Shown here piece by piece: positions 1 through 12,721 of a stretch of 64,000 bases of DNA (positions are counted from its first letter, which is position 1; the number at the start of each line of letters is the position of its first letter). Location: assembly GCA_030141605.1 (NCBI GenBank), contig JAQGDQ010000020.1, forward strand, positions 1,138,001 to 1,202,000, read 5' to 3'. The translations under genes and the position numbers were made by a program. The DNA is from Tubiluchus corallicola. Taxonomy: Eukaryota > Priapulida > Priapulimorpha > Priapulimorphida > Tubiluchidae. Under the pieces are notes generated by a model. That model saw only the letters and a list, made by a program, of their open reading frames with translations. It had not been told where the DNA came from and searched no databases.

Positions 1-189
1 TTTTATAATTTGTTCATTTTGCAAAAATTTAACCTATTTTTGCCAATTCTTAATGCTAAAATTTTCCTCGTTATAATTTTAATGCCCTTATTGAGTTTAT
101 CAGCGGTTACAATTATTGTTGCTTACATTATGTATCATTGATATGTTATGCCATTAGTTTTTTATCCGTTCCACATAATATATTTTTTG

Positions 190-396
190 GTGCTGAATAA
201 GAATTTAAACCGCAGTTAATAAAAATATTTAGAGAGGCTGTTACAACAAGCTGCCTACTAATGTCACTGACTGAAACTACTATATAAAGGCACTTCGTCT
301 TTGTGTGAGAGATGGATGCTCAATGACTGCACGGTCTTTCTCAACCCCATCCCTCTTTTAAACTAGCATTAATCATTAATAACACTTTGTTACATG
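190..396 (-). mobile_element. Dispersed repeat family A, inverted copy
   Basis: Its reverse complement matches 22668-22862: gtaacaaag..attaatgatt, agtttaaaag, gaaagaccgt.c.gtca, gaagcatcca/gagcatccat, tagtcagt, aagcagcttgttgtaa/aggcagcttgttgtaa, tctaaatatt, and ttattcagca at the end. Non-coding; ends are not sharp and no inverted termini are visible. Confidence 0.85.
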
Positions 397-867
397 TTTG
401 CGATACGAAAGGGAGACAAATAAGTAAAAACTGAATTGAACTGCATCAAATAGTAGCATCACGCACATTTCCAACAATATCTCAAAAACAATTATAGATA
501 ATAAAGATAAAATTAATAAGTGTTTAAAAGCTCTTGCATACGATGGTAAATCGTTCGCATATACAAGTGAAGAAACGCACGATAAAAATACAGCTATCAC
601 TACAAAAACTTAAAATTGCCTTATTAGTAATAGTGATTTAATAAAGAACATCAACGTCGTAAAATTATTAAACTTTATTAATTTTAATTGGCTTGGAAAT
701 TTAGAAAATTCAGAATGCGGAACTAAAGCAACAGCTGGAATACTGACCAAGCAAAAACTAGAAATTACAGTTGAATTGTTATAAAAATAAGAAACTATTT
801 GCGAAAATAAAGCATACGTCATTACAGTAACAAGATCTCAGAAAAATTATTAATGGATGGCACTTAC

Positions 868-980
868 CATCTTGGCTTTTTGTAGCTTTATAACACAGCA
901 ACTTTAATAATGTGTTGCCGTCAATGGCGGACGTTGCGAAAGGATCGATCACGTGATCAGTGGTGCAATCAGCCTCCCGA
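868..980 (-). CDS. Candidate partial exon on - strand (weak)
   Basis: On the - strand a GC-richer stretch with the E-box-containing palindrome gatcacgtgatc and a ccgccattg motif ends in a near-consensus donor, CCAAGATG|GTAAGTG (donor bases 867-866). One frame is open through it and reads DHVIDPFATSAIDGNTLLKL, then LCYKATKSQD. It could be an internal exon (the GNTLLKL part recalls ankyrin or SAM repeats). Or it could be a first exon whose start ATG in a good context is the last codon before the donor. The upstream border is poor (purine-rich, no polypyrimidine tract). Confidence 0.25.
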
Positions 981-2061
981 TTTTTTTAAATGATATTTTT
1001 TAAAGCTATTGAAATAAATAAGTGATATTAAACATGTAGAAGCAAAAATTATTCTAGTTCCAAATGTTTTCAAATTTTGTGATTTTTGACTACAGCTAGA
1101 TCTTTTTTGTATTACTAAAGTCATGCAATTCGGGCAGAGGTCTGTAACCTGTACTCTGTAACTTCTGTAGACTAAATTTACGTCGTTTCTATTTCTGCTA
1201 AATAAAATTTTTACATTAAACATTTTACTTTCTTGGATTAGAGTGGAAGCAAAAATCTGGTTTTGCCACAGTGTATATTCAGGTATATGTTTTAATGCGT
1301 TATCAATCATATTTTTTCTAAAGTAAAAACGTGGTTTTTGCTTGTCCTACTCCTAGGTCATAATTAGTAATTAATATTAATAATCTTATTATAACTTAAT
1401 GTAAGATTTAAAGCATGCATAATTATAATGATTATCCTTAGTTCTCATTTTGAAAGTTGAAAGTGTGCTAGCATATAGAAAATGCTTTCAGCATACTATC
1501 ATCAGAGTGCTTTTAAAATTAAAGAAGGCTATAAATAAAGCTCAACATTGGTTGGGAACGTTAACAATGTTTGCGCTACTAGTACCCAAACTTATCTTAC
1601 TGATACTTACTGTTAACTTATCTTGTTAACTTGTAAAGCTGTTGTAGGCTAGTACCTGTTGGCCAGTTCTTATCACTTTCCTCTGCCTTCCCTGATTATT
1701 AGATTACACCTAATCAGGGTTGCCACACATGTCCCAAATTTCGTGCAACTTTTCCGAAAACGGTACCAAGCAGATCACAAGCTAGAATGCTAGATGATCA
1801 CAGGACAACATTTATCCCAGTAATAGCCAGCCATGTAGAATATATTAACTAAACACAGCAATAGTCTCCCCAACTACTAAGAATGTATCGCAAAACAGCT
1901 TCCCAGGTGCACTACATCATTAAATTGCAAGAATTTTACTTCCTCACATGCGTAGCATTGCTGGCAATCCATTTCACTAAAGTAATCATGGATTAATAAA
2001 AATCAAAAAACTTTCTTCCGATTCAACATCCAGTGATTTTTACAGCAACAGACGCAATTGG

Positions 2062-2160
2062 GTAAAGTTTATTTATTTATTTATTTAACTTTCATTTCAG
2101 TACGTAACAAGTAGAATAGGACAGTAAATAAAAAGACATAAGGCCGACAATAAAAATACT
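2062..2160. repeat. (TTTA)n run with LINE-tail-like flank
   Basis: gtttatttatttatttattt followed by ttcatttcagtacgtaacaa and cagtaaataaaaag. This resembles the 3' tail of a minus-strand non-LTR element, but no coding part is recognisable. Confidence 0.35.
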
Positions 2161-4648
2161 TCTGTTTCCGTTTAATCGCCAAGGTAAGATTTTTTTTCGC
2201 ACCCCCAGCAGAGGAGTTTATAATTTTCTTGTGTGTTCATATACTTACCTGACACAATCATATAAAAGCTTATTTTTTTAATATTTAAAATGTAAAATGC
2301 AATAATTATTATAACATCGTTTGCAGCCATGTTTTTCTATGGTTTTCTTTCGCCCAAGGTGGCGTTTTTGTATGATATCGGATGATTATCGTATTGGAGG
2401 CTAAAAAGTATTTTAGCCTGACCCAATCATATTTTCTGCTGCCAAATGTGCATTTTAATGGCTGATTAGTTTGACACTTATACCATAATTATCCGAACAT
2501 ACGTTCACACCATCCAAAAACGACACTATATGACAATCAATAATTATATGATAATTTACAGATGTGAACAAAAAGCTAAATGACAAAGCATGAAAAAATG
2601 TGCATTGAAAAAAATTAAAACATTATTGCTAACCAGAAGAATAAACAAACTTTGATTTCAACTGGTTTCAAATATTCCACGATTCAGCTTTAAATATTTC
2701 CAAAGCTGTCAAAGGACTCAAGACAGGAATAAATTTTCTGTGGCCGGCCTAGTTAAAAATCATTATTTAAAAATACTACCACAAGTCAGATAGTGAAGTA
2801 ATTTTAGCAATTTGGCAGAGTCTGAAGACAAGCGAAACACTCTAAACCATAAGTTAATTGAAAATGCACTTTTTCAACATCAAGCCATGAACCTCGTCAG
2901 ATCCCTTACATTTTAATTTCTCGTCAGATTTTCAAGATTTGACAGGCGTCAATAAAGATTTAACATCTTCTATGTAAAAATCAGAAGGTTTATAGTTTCC
3001 TGTATAGACCAAAACAGTGGGCACAACAGTCAGCACGAACTCGATCTAAAACGTTCTTCTGGTAGAACTGGTCACTGATCCGACTTAGAACAGCGAGATT
3101 CGTGTATAAATAAAAAATTGCATCGTCTTCATCTTCACAGGTGTAGAAGGCAGCAGTCGGAGTAGGCTGGCATTGGGAGCACCTGCTTGCAGTCGGGATA
3201 CACCGAAATTCGGTTACCAAACCAAAACAAATTTTCTGTTCATTTCGTTTCATTGGTAGAAATAAAAATTAGGTAAGGTTTTGTTTCAGCAAATTTTTTT
3301 ACTAAGAAATTTTGCAAAATTCGGTTTCGATTCGGTTTGTTTAAACAAATTCCATCGCGACAGGTAAAAAATACATTTTTATAATTTGTCATTTTTGTCC
3401 GATGAACGCCGCCAATTAAACAATATAACTAAGCCTGGCAAAACCAACCGACAATTTTTCAACAAAACTGTTTGTGCGTGGCAGGCTGACAGCGTGAACT
3501 AGCTCATAAAATTTTGCCATTTGGGGTGATGCGCCTGGATGCTGTGAAGTTGTTCACTTGTCAATGTCTTCATTTCTATGATGTACGTATATATGGTTTT
3601 ATTATTAATTAATTGTGAGTTTTGCATAGATTATAATCATTGTCAACATCATTCAATGGATTTAGTGTAATTGTGTCCAGCACAGATGAACAATGCGTAT
3701 CAAATGCAAGCTTTGAGATTTTTTATTCATTGGGTTTTTAACACAGCAGATTTAAGTTTAGTGTAAAATATTTGAGACAATAGGTAAAATGTTTGCTATA
3801 TGATTATTTATTAAGCTGCAATATTAAAGTAATTACTATACTGTTACCTTTTAATGAAAATTGATTTAAGTACTGGTTACTTACTGTTTGGGTTATCAAG
3901 ATGAAATTTGTAGACATATCAAGGGGCTATCACTACATTACGTAATACAAGCACGAAGTGGCCCTTAATAAATTATATGCAAAAGTAATCAATTTATCAA
4001 CTTTAAGATTTTCATTAGACAGTAATCACGGGTGAACGTATGGACTGCTCACTTCAAACAAAGTATAAGTTGGACATTATCGTGACAAACTCCTTTAAAT
4101 TCAGTTTTAAAAAGAAAATGAGGTGTGTCCAAACACAATGTCAAACTCTAGTTCAAAATGATATAAAGTGTACAATATTTAAAGTGAGAATATTGTTTTC
4201 GCAAGGATGATTTTGTGAAAGCAAAATGTTTTCTTTTCTGACCAGTTTTTATAAACCTCAATGAGATCTTCACAGTCAAACTTAATTCAAATGTGGTCAA
4301 AACTTATTATACATCAGTGTAATTTTATGCTATTGTTCTGGTTATAATCGTGGTTAAAAGATGTCATTGGGACTGATGTGTAATTTGGGCATTCAATATA
4401 AGAGTCGCTCATTTATTTTGAAACAAGGCTAACTGGCTTAGTTTCTTTATTATACTTATGTCTCTGTATTTTGTAGTGTTTTGAAACTTTGTATCTACAT
4501 TCTGTTTAAATTGAATAGTCATTTTTTAGCTACCTGAAGTGACAATTTTGTGCAAAAATAGCTGTTGTTCTGCAAATTAGTGTTTATGGAAAAGTGCAAT
4601 CAGTTTATCTGCTGATTAGACATTAGTCGTGACTGTCATATTGTTCGG

Positions 4649-4677
4649 TTTAGTTTAGTTTAGTTTAGCTTAGCTTA
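4649..4677 (+). repeat. (TTTAG)n pentamer run
   Basis: tttagtttagtttagtttag followed by cttagcttag; short simple repeat. Confidence 0.9.
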
Positions 4678-5131
4678 GACAGTTGTTGTCCAGCGTACGC
4701 TGTTGTCCGGAATGCCGCTGAGCATTATATCGCAGCAGAGGCAGAGCGATAGACCAATATGTTTGACATCATTTCCTATGGCTAGTCATTCCTTCTGCAC
4801 AACTTGTCTACATTTTCTCTTTCATTCGATTCAAATAACTAACCAATCTAAATCTTCAACTGCGGTACTTGTTTGCTTGTACGTCTTTGTTTTCAGCAGT
4901 TTTCTTTCATAATTCAGCAATTCCGTTGGTAAAGAAAGTCTTCTTTACATCAAGTTTGGAGTGTTGTTTACGTGGTTAAAGATGCTGACCTGTGTTGCAG
5001 ATTCTGTTGTTTCAACTGACGACTGATGTTGAACTGGTCAACCTTTTCCTTTTTTAAGTATATCTGTAACAGATTATTTATTGTTTACCTTATTCCTAGA
5101 GTTTGAAGTTCGTCAAATATCAGCCTTTACA

Positions 5132-5395
5132 TTACTTAAGAGAAATTTTCATTGAAGAGGTTAGTCTTGTTGCACTGTGCTGGAGTCTTTCTACCACATT
5201 AGCATCTTTACAAGTGTGGTTTTCACAGCAATGAACTCTACTGCCAGAAGTTGTCTTACTTTGGATTTGCAAAGCGTGGTCACCTGAGATGCATGGTCTG
5301 CTGATTCGCGGACCCCTTGTCCACAAGGTTTTTCTGCATATTTGTGGAATTGCAGGCCTCCAGTGCTTGCGGACCCAGCGGAGTAGCAGATCCAA
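5132..5395 (-). pseudogene. Possible LINE reverse-transcriptase fragment
   Basis: The - strand frame of 87 codons ends with ENHTCKDANVVERLQHSATR + LTSSM. This fits the 'kdi..lE.vQrrATrli' motif near the end of non-LTR retrotransposon RT domains. The rest of the frame is not recognisable. Short and weakly matched, so tentative. Confidence 0.45.
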
Positions 5396-6348
5396 CCTAT
5401 TTCTTAGCTATTGTTTGCGAATCTGGCTTCAACCAGGAATATAATTTTTGTCAAAGGCGCAAGCTAAAGACATTGCAGAACTGCCATACACAAAAAGTCC
5501 TCACAGTCCCCTAGTCGAGATAAATAAGTGTCTCACTTTTATACCCAGTTAACGAATCCTGCACATTTGAGGCGGTGCTGGTATACAACCCTCTGGAGTA
5601 TACTGTCTACTGTTGAAAAACTTAGTGATGATTAATGTGTAACAATCTCTAAAATTTTTGAATTTTAATTTAAATAATACATTACATTTGAAAAGCATTT
5701 TAATATTACAGTGACATTAGCAATATTTTGTCAGGGCAAATGATGGTAATGCCTCTAAGAGAGATACACATAGATTTTATAAAAAAATATTGAATATCAC
5801 TTAGCCTAGGTCTGAAGTGGAGCATCCTCCGTCTTGGCCTTCTTGGGGTCCACGTGATTTCACATCTCTTTTTCTCTTTTGTTGCAGTTATAAGGCAATT
5901 TTTACTAGTTTGACACTGTTACTAATTTGGCAATTTACTCCAGTGTAGTGGTTTTTGTTTTCACATAATTACTTGTGTTATGAGGTAGTATCATGAAGAT
6001 AGTGAATAAAAACCAATTAAATGAGATTATTGCTGACAAAGAATTCTGCAGAAAAAGGACCAGGAAAAACTGTGCATTCCAAAAAACAGGCCCCAGGGAA
6101 AACTTTGAATTCATGAGCCTGTACTGAGATTAAGAACCAATAAGGAGAGATCTTGTGAACAGTTAACTTGTTAATTAACCTGAGTTTATCTTGTGGCCTG
6201 ATAAGAATGGCAAATCAAAACTTTGTTGTAAATACATAATAAAATTTACATGGCCACCTTTATTTACATTTAAATCTCCTCTTAAGAAAACTGTGACATA
6301 AAACAATTTATGTTAAATTATATTATGTTGGATACTCTGGTGCCTCTG

Positions 6349-6414
6349 TGCCTCAGTGGGTAGCATAGCTGCCCCGAAAACAGAAAATTTAAGTTCGAGT
6401 CCCAGTGGAGGTCC
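6349..6414 (+). mobile_element. tRNA-like SINE head
   Basis: gtgcctcagtgggtagcata, then gctgccccgaaaacag and aagttcgagtcccagtggag + gtcc. The gttcgagtcc part is a good pol III B box and tgggtagcatag an A-box-like site. GCCTC and GAGGT could form an acceptor stem, but the T stem does not pair (tttaa against cccag), so it is not a functional tRNA. Confidence 0.55.
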
Positions 6415-6605
6415 TAAATTTTATTGCTTTCGAGCATTTATAGGATTTTTTATTTGATAAAGATTGATAAAAAATTGATGAAAATTTTTGAACTAGGCCT
6501 AAAAAATTAGATATATGTGCTTGTAAGTTTATTAAGTGGACAGCAATGTAGTTGAGGTAGTACTTGACCAATGCTAGTCATTTGGGAGAGAACAAGAGTA
6601 AGAAA

Positions 6606-6695
6606 GGAAGTGAGAGAGGAGAGAGAGAGAGAGAGGGGGGGGGCGGGAGGGGGTTCGGAGAAAAAGGGGGAAAGGGGAAAGAGAAAAGGGGAACG
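6606..6695 (+). repeat. 90-bp purine-only-like tract, GA then G-rich
   Basis: gagagaggagagagagagag leads into gggggggggcgggagggggt, then purine runs to aaaaggggaa. Only a few pyrimidines occur. It could form triplex (H-DNA) or G-quadruplex structures. Confidence 0.93.
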
Positions 6696-8085
6696 AACAA
6701 TCATTTTTGGTAGTTCATCTATTGAAATTACTATACATCTGTGTGCTCTACATACTCAGCTTAGTTAGTTTGATTTAATATCTGCTCACTTGGCTTATGC
6801 ATTTGTAATAGGTCTAATTACGTACTGAGTTTCCCTGTACACAACGATATGAACTTGTTTGATACAAAACTTTTCCTATGCTATAATACAGTTAGGGCAG
6901 TCCTCTACTGTAGCCCCTTTTATGTATCCCTCCACTGAGCTCATATGACTCACTGTATTATAAAGTTCTTTGCTACAACTGTTCGCATTGATACAGTGCA
7001 GTGAGCGCATAGTCTCCGCCTTGAATGATATTGATCCACTGAATCTAATGCCTCTGCAGTTCATGGGAAGCTGCAGCTCGGATGAGGATGCTGTTCGTCA
7101 ATTTCTGCTGTTTCCCCTGAAGCTTGGAAAATCCAATAATAATTACATTTTATGTTTTTTACAGTGATTCTGGGACGTCGTTTTCCTCGTAATCTAGTTA
7201 ACTGCCGACGGACATAAAAAGGAGTTTTCTTACAATTGCTGTGAAATTTTGGTGAGTTTTTCGATCAACGTCTTCGTGGCTTTTCCTTACCAAAATATGA
7301 AAAAAAATTTACAACTTTATTGATAACAGTTTGTAATTTCTTTTTGTTAAATGAAATTCTGAAAAAAACAGGTTTGTGGTACTGCAAGATTACTTAGATT
7401 AGAGTAAAAAATATGTGCAGAACATTATTTCACACTCACACAAAATAAAGTTCAGCTGCTAGACTTATTTGTAATTATAATTTGCCTCATTCAATATGGT
7501 AACCTGTTCTGACGTTCTGAATTGCATGAAAAATAACCTGCTTTTTGTCAGGGTTGTGGACCTGGATTCAAGAGTCGGACTCGAGGAGTCAGTGTCTGTA
7601 AATATCTAACCGACACCCGACTCCAGATTAAAACAATGCATTTTAAAAGCTTATATAACCCCAAGTTTTTTAATGCATTATTATGATTACCTAAAGACTT
7701 CATAGCTTCCTTTACGTAAAAGAAAATTATAAACAAGATAACTTGCCTTTTTCTGGCGAATTTCGAACGTGTGCATTATCATAAAGATTGCCATGTTGCG
7801 AAACTTTAGCAGGAATGAGCAAGAATGAAACGTATGACATACAGAAAGCGTCTTTGGTTACCGATGTTTGCTTACTAATTATTGGTGACCTCGTGTCTGT
7901 ACTCATAACATCATTCGTCTCATGCAACGAAAAATGGCAGTTCTTTCACATTTAATACCGCTAACAATGAAGCGATTAAAAAAACAAGTTTTGCAGTAAG
8001 TTTATAATAAAATAATTTGAATATTCGTAATGAGAGTGTTGTTTTAGGTGGCGTTTCTTATATCATAGTGAGGATTTAGTTTAAT

Positions 8086-8220
8086 GGCACTTTCGGACTC
8101 AAAGACTTCTAGCAAGTTCTCTCTCAACTTGTTGCAATGTGTGAATGGCTTGGCAACTTCTTCTCACAGAGAGAAGTTGCTCAACAAGTTGCGAGAAAAG
8201 TCTGTACGTCTGGACGTGCC
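8086..8220 (+). mobile_element. 135-bp MITE-like inverted repeat
   Basis: The left end ggcactttcggactcaaaga pairs with the right end, whose reverse complement reads ggcacgtccagacgtacaga, and the pairing continues as cttctagcaag/cttttctcgcaa. The interior holds caacttgttgca and caacaagttgcg. The ends resemble those of 17260-17592 (ggcacgttcagactagcgag). Confidence 0.8.
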
Positions 8221-9236
8221 ATAAGAAAATGTACCATTATTGCAGATAAAACTTAAACTGAAATGGCAAACTTTTTATCTGCAAGTAATTAATAGCCCTA
8301 ACTAGTTGATTAAGATACTCCTGCTTTAATTCATAAGATCAAGCACCAGTAAATACCAAAAGGCACCTTTATCAAGGGTGTAGTTGAGGGAGAATGAAGC
8401 TCGAGCATAGCTCCACATGATTAAAAAGCTGCAAGTCATCTGAGGCCTTCCTGCTCTACACACATATATTCACGTGCATCCAAAGCAGCTGCGCAGCTTC
8501 ACTGGATAATATAAAAACCACTAGAACTGATCGAGATTGGTTAATAAAATGCTTAAAGTCGAGAGGAGTCAAACTCGATATTTTGATAGTCCCATACCCA
8601 GAGTAGGAATTGATAGATCTTTTAATACAGACTTGGCACTCATTTTCTTTTTCTATAGTTTTTGTATCATCCGTTTTTATTACAAGAATTAGCTCATCTA
8701 TATTTTCTCGACCCCATCATCATTATTATTTATATGGTGTATAAATTTATTCTCGCTTTACTTAATTACAGGTATTAATTTCTCACACGCTAATCCTTCG
8801 GTTCCACTTGGCACTCTAAATGAAATAAACTTATCATTTATTAATGCTTAGGACCGCCGAGGCTATGCAATCATTAATGTCTGTTTCGCTCCATCCAACT
8901 TGCTAGGGATGGTACAGATGCAGTCATTCTGATGGCAAGTAATGACTCCAAAACCATTAGAAAAGTAAAATTAATGATTAATATTATCTGACATTGCTCC
9001 ACGTCTCAAAGTTGTGAAAATAAACTTTAAATTGCCATCGTGGCAGCACCAGGAATCATCCCTATTTCCATAGAGGTGGCATTCGGGGAGTTTCTGAAGT
9101 GCCCTCTGATAGATTGAAGCTGTAAAAGTTTTGCAAAAGTCTAATGAAATGTAATCAGGTCGTGTGTGCGCAAATGAATATTAATGGTGGAGGCTGGCAA
9201 GTAAAACATGTTCACTTGCATGAGTAATGTCATCAA

Positions 9237-9420
9237 TGCGTGGTCGTGTACAAGGTGTGCGATAAATGTGCGGTCGTATACGGGGTGTACCATAAATGTG
9301 TGGTTATTTATAAGGAGCATGCCATAAATCTATGGTCGTCTACGGTGTGCACCACAAGTATGTGGTCATATATAGGCCCTACCATAACTGTACTCGTCTA
9401 CAGGCTCCGTCATAAATTCT
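9237..9420 (+). repeat. Degenerate tandem repeat, about 30 bp unit
   Basis: ataaatgtgcggtcgtatac..., ataaatgtgtggttatttat..., ataaatctatggtcgtctac..., acaagtatgtggtcatatat..., ataactgtactcgtctacag: about six copies of a cataaatgtgtggtcgtata-type unit. Confidence 0.85.
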
Positions 9421-10063
9421 GCAGCTGTTGCTTTTAACAGTATGAATGCATGATGTGTTATAAATCCTATAAACTGTGGAGAGAATGTAGAAAAATGCAT
9501 GTTTGTGTTTGGGTTATTCTGTGTATTTTTTGTATTTTAAGATTTTCCATATTTCTTACATTCACACTGCAGAACAAACCCATAATAGGTTGCAAAATTT
9601 CAAATAAAAGCAGAATTTTTCATTAATTCCTCCATGTATCTGTCTGTAATCTGTGTTTTATTAATATATTCAATAATTGATGCCAAATCTATTAAAATTT
9701 CATAGTGATAATATTTCAACAAATATTTCTCAAATTGTACAGTGACAGTTTTCTTAACCCATCTACATTTACAATTTACGAACCTAACCACTTTTAATTT
9801 AATAACTCTTTCTGAACTCATTTTGTCAAGTTCAGAAACTAGTCTTCGCCCTCAAGAAGCGGAAGTCAACAGTAGATGATTGAAAGTAAAAAAACTTTGC
9901 AACAGGCTTTCTGTGAGCTGTTATTCAAAAATGATCTTGTTAAGATTTCCAGTTTTCTCTATCAGACGATTCCACCGTATAAATCATGATTTGAAGGGTC
10001 ACTTCCTGGTCTTCTTCCTAATGGGCTTGTCATGATTATAATACATGAAAGACCCAGCCTCTA

Positions 10064-10508
10064 GGTATCAACATGGTGTTTATTAAGGGCAGACGATTGT
10101 TTCAACAGCAACTGTCATTATCAATGCTAAAAATCAAGCCGAGACAAATGCTTAATACATTTATGACACTACAACCAAAGCACAAAATATAATTACAAAA
10201 TCAAAAGAGTGAAATTTAAATTGTCAAAATACAAATGGAAATAACTGGAAAGGTGTTCATAAAAAATGTAAAAAAATTGTACTTCATACATGAGGTTCAG
10301 GCAAAGATCACAACTACAGCAAACACGTAATCTAGCACAAGTGAAGTCTACCTATTGGGAGAAATCTGTTATCACTGTAATAAGTGTTAGGATACAAAAA
10401 GAGCAATGTCTTAATTATATGTCTTGGCTTCATTTGTAACGTTGCTGTGAAAATGACAGTTGCCGTGGAAACGATCATCTGTGCTTAATGAACACCATGT
10501 ATTTTCAT
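10064..10508 (+). mobile_element. Foldback/TIR element of about 445 bp
   Basis: The left arm gtatcaacatggtgtttatt, aagggcagacgattgtttca, acagcaactgtcatta is matched by the reversed right arm aaatacatggtgttcattaa, gcacagatgatcgtttccac, ggcaactgtcatttt. TIRs are about 60 bp and the interior is non-coding. The order of motifs recalls the 40369-40995 arms, but the sequences differ. Confidence 0.88.
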
Positions 10509-11286
10509 GATTATTTGGCAAAATCTGAATTGAGACAAATACAAACATGTGTTCCCTTTATGCTATATAAGAGCACCAAGGCTGCTATCTGATATTTTAA
10601 CTTTTTAAGTTTGTTATAAATAACTTCATTTATCGTTTTGTTACTAATCAATCATTTTGTCTTCTTGGTCAGTGTGTACATGTACCCTATAACAAATCAG
10701 TGTATTTGTTTGACTTGTTATGTCACACGTGAACTTTGCCCACGTCTCCAAGGTACGCCAGTTTGAACCAAAGGTCAGGAGTATGGACAAACAGCCAGCT
10801 ACGTTCTCTTTCTGCAAAATAAGCCATTAAGATGTGCTGATGCTTGCATTTCTTGTGCACGTTGTGCTAAAGTTGTTAGGTGGCTGAGACTTTGCACGTA
10901 AGTTATAATGATTGGTTGTTCTTTATGAGATTTAACTAGCACTCCGGGTAACATTTACTTTCCATTTTCACTTGTGTTGTACTTTTAATGACTGTGCTAG
11001 ACTTTTTTAAACCTAACTGACTAGACCTACGGCACACTGTTTTGAGACAACTGTTACCTATAATAAGCTCATATAAATACTAGACAGTAAAACTTTATTG
11101 CATTAAAGCATTTCACAGCTTCTCACGAATGTCTTGTAACTTTAATCTGATAAATAAAATTGGATCAGATTCCAGTTTTTAGTGTTTCTCTTTATTAGGC
11201 TGGTTAAGTTAGGGTGATCATTTGTTCCTTATGGAGCTTTTTATTTGGTTTTCTTTTAGTGGTAATGTAATAAACAATACAACTAA

Positions 11287-11649
11287 TTAAGCTTGGGTAG
11301 CGACCTGTGAAATGCTGTGTTTAGGTTCGTACAAATATGACACATTAACACCACATGTCACTGGATCATTTTGAAAATTTTCAGTGGTTTTTTGGAGACA
11401 TTTTAGCTGACTAGTAGCCAAAGTAGTTCCTAAAGACAACAAAGCAGAACGAATCTGATAAGCAGCAAAAGCATTGGACAAACAAAAACAAAGGACAAGC
11501 AAAATTATTATCACCAATAGCAATAAATTACAAGAAAACCTAGACACAAAGTGAAGTAGATGCCATGTTAAACTCCCCAAAACAATGTACCAGGCATAAA
11601 GGGAAAACTTTGCCAAAAGAACTGGTTCAGGCTTTTTTGTAGACTTCAT
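11287..11649 (-). CDS. Candidate small two-membrane-segment protein (120 aa)
   Basis: An intronless - strand frame starts at ATG 11649 (context acaagATGa, A at -3) and stops near 11287. Residues about 10-36 (LLAKFSLYAWYIVLGSLTWH...) and 41-63 (NLLLLVIIILLVLCFCLSNA...) are hydrophobic and could be two membrane spans or a hairpin. The start is basic (MKSTKKPEP) and the C-terminal half hydrophilic. On the - strand an AATAAA lies at 11245-11240, about 42 nt past the stop, as expected for a poly(A) signal. I recognise no family. It may be a lineage-specific gene, the last exon of a longer gene, or chance. Confidence 0.35.
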   Translation of the reverse strand: MKSTKKPEPVLLAKFSLYAWYIVLGSLTWHLLHFVSRFSCNLLLLVIIILLVLCFCLSNAFAAYQIRSALLSLGTTLATSQLKCLQKTTENFQNDPVTCGVNVSYLYEPKHSISQVATQA

Positions 11650-12721
11650 CTTGTAATGTTGTTTCTGTTTGCCTTCTGGGGTGGATTTTTTTACATTTAG
11701 TGTTGCCAGGTATATAACAACATTATGTGACTCATAATTTGCTAGAACTAGTGCTGTGATTGGTCATGTCTGAAGTTTTCAGGTTGATGTAGTGATGACA
11801 TACTGGCATTGATTTGCTTGGTTTAAGTTCCGGTTATGTAACTTTGCAAAAACAATAATGGTCTTTGTATTTTCAATCCTGCAATATCACTTGATTTTAT
11901 TTTGTTGTTAGACTTTGATTGTGAGGGATGTACAATCACTGGTAAATGTGTTCAACCGTTTTCTCTTTCAAACTGATATTAGTCGGTTTTGTGTTCATTT
12001 AGGCAGTGTTAGTTCCTAAGCTCCATACCTTTATTCAAATTCTTGTTAATTAACAAGGCAATTAACTGAACAAAGAAAGAGGTAACTTGATGCGTATATA
12101 GCTGTGACCCTCTTAAGATTGGAGTTAGATTGACACTATGCAAAGTGTCAGTCAAAGTCAAAGCTAAAAGGTGACTAGCTGCTGACCTAGTGGATTTACT
12201 CCATGCCAGACACCAAACTAGGTAAGCTTACTTCTCCAGTGCTTTAGTTGTAGAGAATTTTACTGTGTTGTTTAAAGGGTTGCAAGACTTTCGTGGATCA
12301 GCCCACCTGTGTGCAATTCCACTGCCTGATTATTGGCTAATAAGAGCAACTCGGTGATGTATGATCATCGGTAATTGATTAGACAAATAACTTATCCATC
12401 TCGATTAGGATCGATTTGCGGATGCTGCACAAGTTCATTACTTATTGCGTGTGTGCACTTGGGATGCTGTGCATAATTTAAATGATTGACCGGATGCAGT
12501 ATCGACACCGCAAGTGCCAACTGTCAAATCTTATTTTTTCTTCATTTATCCAAGTTTTAATACAGGCCAAAATACGAGCTTATGGAGCTTCTTTAGAGGA
12601 GCTTTTCACTAATTTGCAAATTACATTTTTGCATGAATAACTCAAATAATTAGAGCAGTTCAGAATTGTGCAAATTAGAATCCGGCATTCGGTAGCAGGT
12701 CATATTGAAGTTGGATAACCC

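Noticed and set aside
2990-3253. 87-codon - strand frame with several Cys (ASRCSQCQ..., CCAHCFG)
   Set aside because: The Cys spacing fits no zinc-binding family I know, there is no start context or poly(A) support, and neighbouring DNA looks non-coding.
6349-6414. Functional tRNA gene
   Set aside because: T stem does not pair and acceptor stem is weak; better explained as a SINE head.
9600-9821. 73-codon - strand frame with protein-like composition
   Set aside because: No homology recognised, no poly(A) signal close behind, short; chance or a transposon scrap.
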